The translations under genes and the position numbers were made by a program. Below, piece after piece: positions 45,835 to 55,657 of a stretch of DNA of 64,000 nucleotides (positions are counted from its first letter, which is position 1; each line of letters starts with the position of its first letter). Origin of the DNA: Andalucia godoyi (taxonomy: Eukaryota; Discoba; Jakobea; Jakobida; Andaluciidae). The stretch is taken from contig VRVR01000047.1 in assembly GCA_009859145.1 (NCBI GenBank), positions 66,934 to 130,933 of the forward strand, in the 5' to 3' direction. The notes beneath the pieces are model-generated. The model saw only the letters and a program-made list of their open reading frames with translations, did not search any database and was not told the DNA's origin.

Positions 45835-46837
45835 GTAAAGGTCCTCTTTCTTCCGAACTGATGGGGTGAATCATACAACACAGTCCGCGTGTCTCGGAAG
45901 TGCATTTCTCCATGACGATCGCAACCTGACCCTGGCAGTCCCTGAGCTCTTGTGCACTGTGCAACAATCGTTGCTGAACTCACAATGGAGCCACCCACCA
46001 CAGCGTCTGGCGGTCTCACTGACCAGCTCGGCGTCAGCGTCGGCATTATGCTGCACGGAGATCGGGCAAACTGAAACGATGGGGGTCCGCTGCTCGGTGG
46101 GTTGATGAGAGACGCTTGCGCACAGCACGACTGGGTGCCCAACGGCCTTCTCAATGTCCTCGATGTCCTCGGTGTTTGTACATGTGGTGCAATCCGGCTC
46201 GAACGCTTCTGATCCGCACTGAGGCCGCCCACCGTCGCAGGGGCGCAGGGAGACGTCACATACAATCGGGGATTTCGTGTGGCAAAGACACGGAAACAGT
46301 GCGTTACGTGCAAAATAAACACAGGTGATGTATGTGTATATGCTATTTAAAAGGGGCGGTCAATTCCGTGCACTGAAAAGCCGTGCCTTGTGGACCTGAC
46401 AACAAGGATGGCCCATCCGAAAGAAAGAATACAATCAGCGTTCACTTGCCATTATGTCAACAGCGATGCATGACAATGGACGGGAAGAGAGAATGCAGGT
46501 TAGTCGATCAGCAGTCGTAGTGGAACGGAATTCCCCAGCTCCCAACTGTCTTTTTTTTTCTTTTTTTTGAATTCTTTCCCACTCGGGAATTTTGTCGGGG
46601 GCATCAAACGGACCCAAATCTGCTTTTGAGCAAGCGTTGCCCTTTTTTGCACTTTGTCCGACAATCTATTTTTCTCCGCCTGTTGTCCTTGACGAACGTG
46701 CGCTCACCGCGTTGCAAACAGTAAGTGCAAGGCCTGCAGGGAAGAAGGAAAATCACCAGTGACGTTTGACGTATTGATTGTATTATACAACGACTTTGTG
46801 ATCACGCAGGTAGCGGAAACATAGACTCGCATTTCAA
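45835..46837. other. 1-kb region with repeat copy and Cys-rich open frames
   Basis: On the minus strand from about 46320 to 45870 a frame without ATG reads RPCDGGRPQCGSEAFEPDC, then IEDIEKAVGHPVVLCASVS and RRCGGWLHCEFSNDCC. It starts inside the repeat and leaves it without interruption. This probably represents 5' exons of the gene at 45362-45834 or a decayed relative. The remainder (46470-46837) is upstream sequence for CFAP299 with a T-run at 46551-46568. Confidence 0.45.
46184..46469 (-). repeat. 286-bp inverted repeat, right copy
   Basis: This is the inverted partner of 7131-7416, with two visible mismatches, 39 kb away. It lies 369 bp upstream of the CFAP299 start, as the left copy lies 486 bp upstream of the divergent GH16-like start. 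Sequences outside the repeat are unrelated. Confidence 0.85.
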
Positions 46838-47572
46838 ATGACTGACATCAATCCGCTTTCCTTCACAAGATATGAAGATTATCTAGAAGCACACATCACA
46901 TCGACGGACATGATGTACCTGGGCGATTTGGAGTTGGCACGGCAATTGGTGGAGCTGGGAGTCAAAGCCCCGTCTTCTGGTCCTGTAGGTGCTCACGGTG
47001 CGTTGCATGTTCAAAACAAAGCGATTGAGGTGCTTACCAAGGAGGAGTTTCGAGAACGCCATGAATCCGATGCTCGGATTCGTGCAGAGCGGCAAACAGC
47101 GCCGAAGATTGTGATTGTGAGTGCTGGAAGAGATCTGTCTTTCTCGCCCTTTCTGGCTGCGATTGCAGATCGTGAGGAACTCTGCAGAATTGGAAAGCTG
47201 TCGACGATCATTTTCATTCGCGACACCAATCCTGTTGGACAGGAAGTCTCCGGATATGTAGATCTAACCGATCGTTTTCAGACCGATGATTTCACGGATT
47301 ACTTTGAAGGAAGAAAGCGGTTCATGCCGAAGCCTGGGGATCTCAGTTACTACAACTGGGAGAACGGTATGGTCAGCACATCCGATTCCCCCAATTTCCA
47401 AGTTATCCAAACTGATGCTTCCGGCTTGAAGTTCAAGCACAAGAAGGATCGGAAGGTAGTGAACGTGGACCCGAAAGAGAGTGCCGGTGACAATTCTCGA
47501 CGATTTATGCTGGAAACAGAGGAGTATGTTCAGGTTGTGTTTTTCGACCATGTGACAAGAAGAAGAAACTAG
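46838..47572 (+). CDS. CFAP299: CFAP299 (C4orf22) homologue
   Basis: The 244-residue protein matches CFAP299 along its length. Key blocks are YEDYLEAHITSTDMMYLGDL, LARQLVELG, GKLSTIIFIRDTNPVGQEVS, GYVDLTDRFQTDDFTDYFEG, YNWENGMVSTSDSPNFQVI and the end VVFFDHVTRRRN. CFAP299 is conserved in ciliated eukaryotes and listed as a cilia- and flagella-associated protein. Its presence argues strongly that the organism builds a flagellum at some stage. It is a little longer than the animal protein because of an insertion near residues 45-60. Single exon, ATG 46838. Confidence 0.93.
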   Translation: MTDINPLSFTRYEDYLEAHITSTDMMYLGDLELARQLVELGVKAPSSGPVGAHGALHVQNKAIEVLTKEEFRERHESDARIRAERQTAPKIVIVSAGRDLSFSPFLAAIADREELCRIGKLSTIIFIRDTNPVGQEVSGYVDLTDRFQTDDFTDYFEGRKRFMPKPGDLSYYNWENGMVSTSDSPNFQVIQTDASGLKFKHKKDRKVVNVDPKESAGDNSRRFMLETEEYVQVVFFDHVTRRRN

Positions 47573-48056
47573 GCCCCCATCGGTTTCTCCTGCTCTGCGA
47601 TCATTGATGATTTGCGCTGCCTCTTATTACTGAGTCTTGTAATCTTGAGTTTATTTTTGTAAATATTGTGACACGCTGGACGTCTGCACTCTTCCGAGTT
47701 CCGACCAACCCCAGAAAGGAAGACAGGGCGAACGGCACTCGGATGAGACGCACGAGAGAGCTGGCCCTCCATTCTGAACGACTGTAGCAGCCTCGGATGT
47801 GTGAGTTGGACTGTCGGAGGCTTTCGGACCGAGGTATTGGGCGCTGCGCCAACAACCTTGCTTTTCCACTCCATTTTTCCCGCTTCTTGCTTTTACATCT
47901 CTCTTTTTGTGTGCTTCTCTTTCTTTCTTTCATGCATTCTTTCCTCGTTCGTTTGGGACTGTATTCGGTACTGCCTATTTGGTGTTGTTGTTTTTTTGTT
48001 CTTCTTCCTTTTCTTTTCTTTTTCTTCGCTTCCCGTACAACGTACCTTTCTTAGCC
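47573..48056. other. Upstream region of MTHFR, no gene
   Basis: The 484 bp end in a long T/C tract (47860-48040) just before the MTHFR ATG. No RNA gene or repeat is seen. Confidence 0.4.
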
Positions 48057-49811
48057 ATGCGGATCATCGAAAAAATCGAAAGGTGTCAGCGCGAGGGTCG
48101 TGTTTGCTTCTCGTTCGAATATTTTCCACCGAAAACGGAGGCCGGTGTTGCGAACTTGTACGCCCGTATGGAGCGCATGCGATCCATGGACCCTGAATTT
48201 GTGGATATTACGTGGGGCGCGGGAGGATCGACTGCCGGTCTTTCGATGGAAATTGCGTCGAATGCACGCAACCAACTCGGGTTTGATGTCCTTCTTCACA
48301 TGACCTGCACGAACATGACAACAGAACAAGTGCATGCACATCTGGTTGAAGCAAAGAAACACAATATTACCAATATTCTTGCGTTGCGCGGAGATCCTCC
48401 TCATGGAAGCAAGACGTGGACGAAGACAGATGGCGGATTTGAGTATGCCTCGGACCTAGTCAAGTATATCCGTGGCGATTCTGAATTTGAAAGCTTTGGT
48501 GTGGTTGTTGCGGGATTTGCTGAATGTCATGAAGAATCTCCTTCTCAAGAAAGTGACATCAAATATCTTAAGGAGAAGGTGGATGCGGGTGCCGATTTCA
48601 TCATTACCCAGATGTTTTACGATGTGGACCTGTTTCTGCATTTTGTCAAGAAATGCAGAGCAACGGGGATAAAGTGCCCCATTGTTCCGGGGATCATGCC
48701 AATTGATGGCTACGAATCCTTCATGAGACGCACGAAGTTTTGCGGAACAAAGGTGCCCCAGTGGGTGTATGATGCTTTGGAACCGATCAAGAACGATGAT
48801 GCCGAAGTCAAGGCATTTGGAATCCGTTACGTAACTGCAATGTGTCGAACGTTGCTCAACAACGGCATTCCGGCTCTGCATTTGTATACTATGAATCTTG
48901 AGAGATCCGTCACGACTCTGTTTCATGCGCTCAAGCATTCTGCAAAGTCGTCTATCCCGTCAAATCCGAGTATGCCGAGTCTGACATTTTCTAGATCTGC
49001 TGTTTGGGATGATTTCCCGAATGGATACTGTGGTGACTCGTCTTCTCCAAACTGGGGCGAGACGCCGTACAATGTTCCTGTTTGCAAAGGCGACGAACCG
49101 TTCTACAAGGAATGCAAAATCACTAGTCTGTCGGACGTCGCCTCGATGATTGAATCTTTCTTGTGCAATGCGCTTGCTCAGTTGCCGTGGTCACCGCTTC
49201 CGCTTTCAGGAGAGACTGCTCTTATTGTTGATCGACTAATCTCTTTAAATCGAAAGTTTTGCTTTACATTATCCTCGCAGCCAGCTGTGAACGGTGCTTC
49301 CTCGCGCGATGCTGTCTTTGGGTGGGGAGCCGAAGGAGGACATGTGTACCAAAAGGCGTATGTGCAGCTGTTTTGCCCTCAAACAATGGCATCGATGCTG
49401 AAATCACGCTTCCAAGCGTCTGGACAGCGATTTATGTACCACTTTTTGTATTCGAAAGACAGTGTGCATGAAACGAATACCCCTGACGACAAGAATGCCC
49501 TTACTTGGGGGGTGTGGCCTGGACGCGAGATTGTCCAGTCAACATGGGTAGATCGCCGGGGTGTGGAAGCAATCGCACAGACTGTTTTCGCCACAATCCG
49601 GAACTGGGCGGACGGCTTCAAGAAAGATGACGTACGTGCTCGCCAAACCGTTTTATCGATGTTGGAAGATGGCTGGGTTCTTGTGCATGTGGTGGACGAA
49701 GGGTATTATGAGGCAGATGCGCACCTAAGATGTGCAGGTGATCTGTGGCATGTTCTGGATGAAGTTGCGACGCAACACCGTGCTGCGTATCCAGTCAAAT
49801 CGGAAAGGTAA
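48057..49811 (+). CDS. MTHFR: Methylenetetrahydrofolate reductase
   Basis: The 584-residue protein has both parts of eukaryotic MTHFR. The N-terminal FAD-dependent barrel (~1-290) contains CFSFEYFPPKTEAGV with the catalytic Glu21, VDITWGAGGSTAGLSME, HMTCTNMT, ALRGDPPHG and DFIITQMFYDVDLFL. The C-terminal regulatory domain (~330-575) contains NWGETPYNVPVCKGDEPFY and TWGVWPGREIVQ. It reduces 5,10-methylene- to 5-methyl-tetrahydrofolate for methionine synthesis, and the regulatory half binds S-adenosylmethionine in family members. ATG 48057 sits after the T/C tract. It converges on the polyproline/WH2 gene with a 137-bp gap. Confidence 0.95.
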   Translation: MRIIEKIERCQREGRVCFSFEYFPPKTEAGVANLYARMERMRSMDPEFVDITWGAGGSTAGLSMEIASNARNQLGFDVLLHMTCTNMTTEQVHAHLVEAKKHNITNILALRGDPPHGSKTWTKTDGGFEYASDLVKYIRGDSEFESFGVVVAGFAECHEESPSQESDIKYLKEKVDAGADFIITQMFYDVDLFLHFVKKCRATGIKCPIVPGIMPIDGYESFMRRTKFCGTKVPQWVYDALEPIKNDDAEVKAFGIRYVTAMCRTLLNNGIPALHLYTMNLERSVTTLFHALKHSAKSSIPSNPSMPSLTFSRSAVWDDFPNGYCGDSSSPNWGETPYNVPVCKGDEPFYKECKITSLSDVASMIESFLCNALAQLPWSPLPLSGETALIVDRLISLNRKFCFTLSSQPAVNGASSRDAVFGWGAEGGHVYQKAYVQLFCPQTMASMLKSRFQASGQRFMYHFLYSKDSVHETNTPDDKNALTWGVWPGREIVQSTWVDRRGVEAIAQTVFATIRNWADGFKKDDVRARQTVLSMLEDGWVLVHVVDEGYYEADAHLRCAGDLWHVLDEVATQHRAAYPVKSER

Positions 49812-49948
49812 TTTGATGTTCTTCCCCGTCATACCTATTCTGTCAACTCCGTGGTCTTACCTAGGCATTTTAAAAAATTCCTTTTTGATTTTATCGTTCC
49901 AGAGATGAAAACCACATCCAAATTAAAAACTTGTTATGCGCTAGCAAT

Positions 49949-51826
49949 CTACTGACCTTTTTTCCCCATTTGTTTCTTGCGAATCTCATCCATCATTGAA
50001 ATCGGTCCGGGTGGCGGGGGTGCTGGTTTCGAGCCGGCGGCACCAGAGGAGGCCGCTGAACTTGCCCCAGAAGCAGAGCCGGCCACTGTCGAACTGATTT
50101 TCTTTTCTTCTGGCGGCTGCACCTTCTTCAACTTCAGCCCGGGGTTTCTGATGGAATCCAGTAAAGCTCCACGGCCTTCGACTGCGGGAGGGATGGCTCC
50201 AGCAGACAGGGGGGGTGGAGGTGGTGGCATTCCACCACCTGGCGGAGGTGGCGGAGGTGGTGGTGGCGGTGCCGCTCCTCCAGCGGAAGACAGAGAAGGT
50301 GGTGGCGGTGGAGGAGGTGGCGGTGGCGGCGCTCCACTGACTTTGCCGGAGTTACCCGGACCTGGGCTGGCCATTGGAGGAGGCGGAGGGGGCGGAGGGG
50401 GCGGCCCTGGACGACTGTGGTACGAGAGGGAAAACATTAGAAATCGCGAACAAATCATAGCATGAAAATGAAAATGAAAATGAAAATGAAGAAAAACATA
50501 CGCAGCAGAAGCCGACGGGGCTGTGGACACCGACCCAGAAGAACCAGAGGCCGACGACTGTGATGGCGGAGGCGGCGGAGGCGGCGAAATGGATGGCCCA
50601 GTTTTCTCAACCGGGGGCGGTTGAGTCGTGGAAGATTTCGGAGGAAGGGGTGGGGGAGGGGGTGGCGAAACAGGTGTTGATTGTTGTAGAGTTGCTGGGA
50701 CGCGGGGAGGGGGAGGAGATGAGGCAGGTGGAGCGGGTGGAGGGGGAGGAGGAGGAGGCGACTTTGGATTCGACGACTTTCCAGATACTGGAGTTGTCTC
50801 TGCAGGTGTGGCAACAGATGCAACGGGTGGAGGTGCAGAAACAGCAGAAACACTTGATGAGGGAGGTGCTGGTGGCGGTGGAGGCGGCGGAGGAGGAGGG
50901 GACGCAACAGTTGGACTGGTAGAAGAAGAAACAGGGCGAGAAACAGGAGGAGGAGGAGGAGGAGGAGGAGACGTACTGGAGCCGGTAGTCGAAGAAACTG
51001 GTGCCGAAGAAACCGGCTTGACCACGGAATCCGATTGTGTATCAGAAGACTTTGCAAATACAGGCGGAGGAACTAGTGGAGTGGGCGCTGGCGTCGAAGA
51101 GATCACCGGAGTCGGCGACGGAGTTGCAGACGAAGTGTCGGAAGTGACAATTGGTCGCAATGTCGGTGGTGGAGGTGGCGGGGCAGCCAGCCGAGAAGGG
51201 GCAGGCTCCGTAACAGAAACAGCATCATCAGTGGAACTTGGCTGCGAAACATACATTGGTGCCACGGGAGGCGATACAAGTGTAGCCGATGGATACACTG
51301 CTGTACTCGGAACAACAGACTGGCGATGGTACGAAGCGTCTGCAGAAGCAGAACGAAGTTTGTCACGATCTGACGGAGGCTGGAAAACGACGCCGATGGA
51401 ATCAAATACCGTGGCATCCAATGGCACCAGTATATCATTCGACAACGGTCCGCGAAGCTTCTCTTGTTCTGCAGTTGCAGAAAACCTAGAACCTGTCGAT
51501 TGATACATCGCAACCGGTAAACACAGCGACTCGGACCAGTTCTTCTCCTCGGGAAGAATGCAATATTTCGAAATGATTCCTTCACTCAACACTCTGATTT
51601 TCGTTTCAAGAGACTCCAGCTGAGACAGTGCGTTTCCGAGTGAAAGGCGAAGGTCCGCCGCTGATGCATCTATATGAGTGGAAACGGCATCTCGAGTATC
51701 CCGACAATCACGCAACGGCTCACGAACGGCAGCATCTCTTGTAAAGGACGGATCTGAAACTCGCGTATAGCAAGCTGCGGCCCGCTGAGCGGCAATCGTC
51801 GACAAATCGGGCGAATTCTTGGACAT
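49949..51826 (-). CDS. Polyproline / WH2 actin-regulatory protein (WASP/verprolin-like), two exons
   Basis: Exon 1 runs 51826-50502, exon 2 50414-49949. The 87-bp intron (50415-50501) has canonical ends, GTATGT and TACCACAG, and is a multiple of three without stops. Unspliced, it would add 29 residues including the odd HFHFHFHFH run. The spliced protein is about 596 residues: a helical N-terminus (~60-95, ALSQLESLETKIRVLSEGI), then a long Pro-rich region with many profilin/SH3-type runs. At the C-terminus is a WH2-like motif (GALLDSIRNPGLKLKKV), followed by a second helix (MMDEIRKKQMGKKGQ). WH2 proteins bind actin monomers and promote or regulate nucleation. A WASP-family acidic Arp2/3 tail is not seen. 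Start is the Met of MSKNSPDLST. Confidence 0.7.
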   Translation of the reverse strand: MSKNSPDLSTIAAQRAAACYTRVSDPSFTRDAAVREPLRDCRDTRDAVSTHIDASAADLRLSLGNALSQLESLETKIRVLSEGIISKYCILPEEKNWSESLCLPVAMYQSTGSRFSATAEQEKLRGPLSNDILVPLDATVFDSIGVVFQPPSDRDKLRSASADASYHRQSVVPSTAVYPSATLVSPPVAPMYVSQPSSTDDAVSVTEPAPSRLAAPPPPPPTLRPIVTSDTSSATPSPTPVISSTPAPTPLVPPPVFAKSSDTQSDSVVKPVSSAPVSSTTGSSTSPPPPPPPPVSRPVSSSTSPTVASPPPPPPPPPPAPPSSSVSAVSAPPPVASVATPAETTPVSGKSSNPKSPPPPPPPPAPPASSPPPPRVPATLQQSTPVSPPPPPPLPPKSSTTQPPPVEKTGPSISPPPPPPPSQSSASGSSGSVSTAPSASAAYVFLHFHFHFHFHAMICSRFLMFSLSYHSRPGPPPPPPPPPPMASPGPGNSGKVSGAPPPPPPPPPPPSLSSAGGAAPPPPPPPPPPGGGMPPPPPPLSAGAIPPAVEGRGALLDSIRNPGLKLKKVQPPEEKKISSTVAGSASGASSAASSGAAGSKPAPPPPGPISMMDEIRKKQMGKKGQ

Positions 51827-54519
51827 GGGCACGGAACAATGACGCAAGCAATGCAAATGAGACAAAGATTGGGGAGAGAAGAAGAAGAAAGAAAACCTGC
51901 AACGACGACGACTCGGTGGTGCCCAGCATCTCTCACAGATGGGACTACAAACCACACGACAAACGACGATAGCATCAAGTGATGCACACTCTTTTTTACG
52001 TTTTGGCGCTGGGTACAGCAGCGGGCCAAAAAAGACCCTGTCTCCTGACAAGTCCCTCGGTAGTTATAAATGCCGCAAAGAATTGCCATACTGTGTTGAG
52101 AAAACACATGCTCATTCGTCGAAGAACATGATATTTCTGGGCACAACAAAATAACGAGATGCGACGACATGAAATCAATCCACGAAAAAGAACTCATGGA
52201 CGACGGCAGCGGACAGGGAGACCGACGGAGACCGACGGAGATCAGCAAAAAAGGAACACCATCGCAAGAATCTGGAATGCATGTTTCGACCTCCTGAGCG
52301 GAATAATTCAGACAGAATGCGGAAACTTCCGGTGACTACCATGAGCATAAAACAAGAAACGTGCCATGCACCACACCCCAGCAACCCGGAGTCAAGAACA
52401 CACCCGACTTCGAAATCTCACCGCGCGTAGAGAAACGATTCCGTGCATTTGAATATACAGTGAAACAGGATTGGGGAAAGGCCCAAACACCATGACCACG
52501 AAAGAAATCAGCAAAACTTCACAGGCGGAATTGATGCAACACAAAGGCTTCTTCTATCAAAAGACACGAACAATGATTAACACGATTTCGGTTGACACAA
52601 TCTGTGTGGCTTGCAAAAAAGAGCGAGAGAACAAATGATATCAAAACAATAAACAGGAGCACAGAAATGTCAAAAAAAACAGATCGGTCTTCCAAATCAG
52701 GTGACCGATAAACGAAACCGCAAATCAGCCGGCTTCGGTTGACAGGAAAAAGTAGCCAGATTATCAGAAACAGCTCGATGTCAAGGGGCAAGGACAGGGG
52801 GACTGCCTGGCACGTTCTAGAGAAACCGATCGTTTTGACGTAATCGGCCAAAGGCAGTCACGAACTCGAAAGAAGAAATGTAATCAACCTTCGACATTAC
52901 TGAGGAGCTTTCTCAGTGAAAGGAGTTTGCAGTGAGCAAGATAAAAACAAAGCACTTCGCTCGCATCGTTCCGATGCGCTATCGAAACACAGCTCCACAT
53001 AAGATAGATTACTGTTGCCATACCGGCCAGTCATTGCAATCTGGTGCCAATCAGTTCTGACTTGTGACTGGAAGACTTAAAGAGCACTGAAAGCAAAGTT
53101 TTCTGTATACAGGAATTACTGCCCTTGCTGGATAAACTTCTCGGAAGATGTACGAGGACGATCATTCAGCTGCGAAATTCTGTGAAAACTCAGAGCACTT
53201 GGGGGGTGTCAGTCAAATGATCAAAAATGCTGGGGGGTTTTTGCCGTTACCGTTTAGTGCCAAGTTTAATTCTTGGCAACACAGAAGCACTTCCAAAAGT
53301 AAATAATAGAAAGATCTGTTGCTTCTAAAATCGGCACTATTCAACACAGGAGGACGGAGCCCATGCGATCAGCATACAAAATGAAAGACTTTCATCTTCG
53401 AAAAGATATTTAATCGGTCAGACTTATTCAGCCTTCCTTTTGACGTTCAGTGCGATCTGCGCGTTTTTCATTCTGGCGATTGCTGGTGAGAATGACAGAT
53501 CATCCGGTGTGCTGCTGTTCTTTTTCACAACAGGCCTTTGACTGTTTTTGTATGCATACCAGTTTTGTTTATCAAAAACTGCAAGTTCCAAAACTGACCT
53601 GGTTGTTTTTGGACATGCTGTGCACATGGTTTGGAAACGCTTCATTGAGCCGAAGAATCCAATGAAACTTGCGACACCTCACTTGCCCAGCAACTGGACT
53701 TTACTCTGGAATGTTCGGCCGCATCGCTGCAAAGCAATTCTCATTTCCCCTATTTCAGTCGTCTCTCTGAATGCCCTTTCTTGGCGCCGATGATTGGCTG
53801 CAATTTCTCGAGCAGCGACTTTAGTAAGTAACGAGTATTTTGCATTCCACCAGCTGCAGAAAGCTTGTTCATTCGAGACTTCTGCGAGGAAGGTCGTTTT
53901 CCAGCAGGTTCGCAAATGGATTCTACTGTGCCTGGACCGGTCCGCTGTCAACACATTACCATTGGAGTCTTCGTAACGCCCTTTCACCTGCAACTGCCCT
54001 GTCAATTTCCTTTGTTGTCGTGTTGGTGCCTTTCTTGGCTCCCAACTGCAGAGGCTCTGACTGACAACACGTTTTCCACCAAAGTTTTTGCATGTCTGCG
54101 AATGTTATTCAAAGCGCGCTCGCCGCTTTCCTTCTACTCGTTTGGTATTCGACTGCTACCTCTTGGGCACTTTGGGAGAATGGTTGTCACTTCGGTTATT
54201 AACGCCACACCAAGTTCCCGCCTCTCTACATTCTGCATCTTCTTTGTTTGCTCTTTGTATCCGGTCTGTGGTTTAATTGATTTCATCCCTTAAATATGTC
54301 TTTCATGACAGTCGAGACATCTCATGTTTTGCATGCTGTGTTCCTTTGCCAGAAATCCAGAAAGCTGAAAGTCGTTGCAAAGGATTTTGATCAAAACATT
54401 GGTTAGTCGTCCAGAAACTTGGTTTTATGGTAGTTGCGCAATCCCGTCGAGGGGCATGCTACAGAAGCGTCTCTCGATCGTGATACGAACGACAGCGAAT
54501 CATTCCGGCGCGTTTGTGG
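51827..54519. other. 2.7-kb gene-poor region
   Basis: No confident gene is found. It includes the upstream region of the polyproline gene. On the minus strand one frame from 54005 to 53424 is open for about 190 codons but is cut by a single TGA (53679-53681); it contains a Cys/His pattern (RCGGTFQ-like: RCGRTFQSKVQLLGK). A 52-residue frame starts at 53148 on the plus strand. Neither matches a family. Sequence around 52.2-53.0 kb has no feature I recognise. The region could hold decayed genes, a spliced gene or a transposon remnant. Confidence 0.5.
53148..53306 (+). CDS. Possible 52-residue small protein
   Basis: The frame reads MYEDDHSAAKFCENSEHLGG, then VSQMIKNAGGFLPLPFSAKF and ends STSKSK with TAA. 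Composition is protein-like rather than low complexity. There is no upstream tract or other support, and it could be chance in a 2.7-kb unassigned region. Confidence 0.2.
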   Translation: MYEDDHSAAKFCENSEHLGGVSQMIKNAGGFLPLPFSAKFNSWQHRSTSKSK

Positions 54520-55487
54520 TCAGTGGCTGACTGCAACTGCGGAGTTCACGGAGCCATGCAGCAGTGCTTCTCTGAACTGCAACCCCAGGCGGTCCGCCGC
54601 GAGAGGATCCGTTGCTGTGAACAGTTCCCTGTCCTTGCACACCGCTCCAAACCTTCCTGAATACGAAGCTCCACATTCACGTAACGCAGTTTCACAATAC
54701 CACGTCGGTCTGCTTCGTGGTCCAAGTATGCAGTTCAGTCCAAATAGGGTATTCTCCTCGATATTGGAGAAGCAAGTCATCTTGTAACCCCTAAATGGCC
54801 AATCCCTCGAGTGCTCTGCCATCTGAGAAGTATCATTGGTTCGTACCGCATTCAAAAATCCATCGGGGTTGTCCAGTGCCGCAATGAGTGCTGCAGGTCC
54901 ATGGCAAATTGCTGCAATGGGAAGTCCCTTCTCATGGAAGTACTTCAACACAGTTCCAAGCAGCTTCTCGTGAGCGAGATCTTGCATTGGAGCATGTCCT
55001 CCCGGAATGAACAGGCCACTGTATTTATCGAGTCCGTCGTCCAAAACTTGCTGGAAGGTCATTGGATGGACAAAGGAGTCCATCTGGATAATTTGCTGCG
55101 CACGTTGATACTTCTTTTTGTTGCCTTTGAACCACAGCAGAGAGTTCGACCGTGGATCCATCGGAGGCTGGTTTCCTTTTGGATTTGCGAACACTGGAAC
55201 GAAGCCTTCGTCTATCAAATGCATCAACGGTTCTGTTAATTCATTCAGATAGAATCCAGTCTGCATTTCCGACCCGTTTCGCAAGTCGCACTTCCCTTCG
55301 CTTGACATGATGACAAGCACTATTCTGCCTGAGGACGCTTGCATGGCTTTCTTCTGAGATCTGCGAACGAAAACGGTGTAAAATCGTAGACAGAGAAAAA
55401 GAAGATGCTTTGCGATGAAGTTTGTCGTACCTTTTGCTGCAGGAACACAAAGCCTTTCAAGTTGTAAACGTTAAGAACGACTTCCAT
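54520..55487 (-). CDS. DJ-1/PfpI superfamily protein (Hsp31-like), probable 5' intron
   Basis: The main exon (55344-54520 from its first ATG) encodes 274 residues of the DJ-1/PfpI fold. The nucleophile elbow is LPIAAICHGPAALI with Cys147 and His148. A GLFIPGGHAPMQDL segment precedes it, and an acidic residue lies in GFYLNELTEP. Relatives are glyoxalases, deglycase-like chaperones or proteases. A small upstream exon is likely: ATG at 55487, MEVVLNVYNLKGFVFLQQK, donor AAAG|GTACGA at 55430, acceptor ATCTCAG at 55354. The 77-bp intron joins in phase 0 to KKAMQASSGRIVL. If that exon is only leader, translation starts at 55344. The role in redox or carbonyl stress is a family inference. Confidence 0.75.
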
Positions 55488-55657
55488 TGAACCATCAAAA
55501 AACTTTTTTACCCCCCCAAAAAAGATAGGGTAGTAGGAGAAACATAAATTAAAGATGCGGTTGTTTGGGACTCGGAATTGACGAGGAGGGGAGACACAAT
55601 CCATCGAGGAGGAGAAGCACACACATGGGTCCTCCTCGGTCCGTCCTTTGAATTATC

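Noticed and set aside
45741-46322. 193-codon minus-strand frame with VVGGSIVSSATIVAQC resembling a trypsin start
   Set aside because: No catalytic triad can be placed in one frame, and the frame has no ATG at its start; the neighbouring frame is more protein-like.
50415-50501. His-Phe repeat peptide as a metal-binding motif
   Set aside because: The bases have intron ends GTATGT and CACAG and are most simply an intron.
50628-51503. Gly-rich plus-strand frame of 291 codons (and 49977-50465)
   Set aside because: It is the complement of polyproline codons in the WH2 gene; a glycine-rich protein is not needed to explain it.
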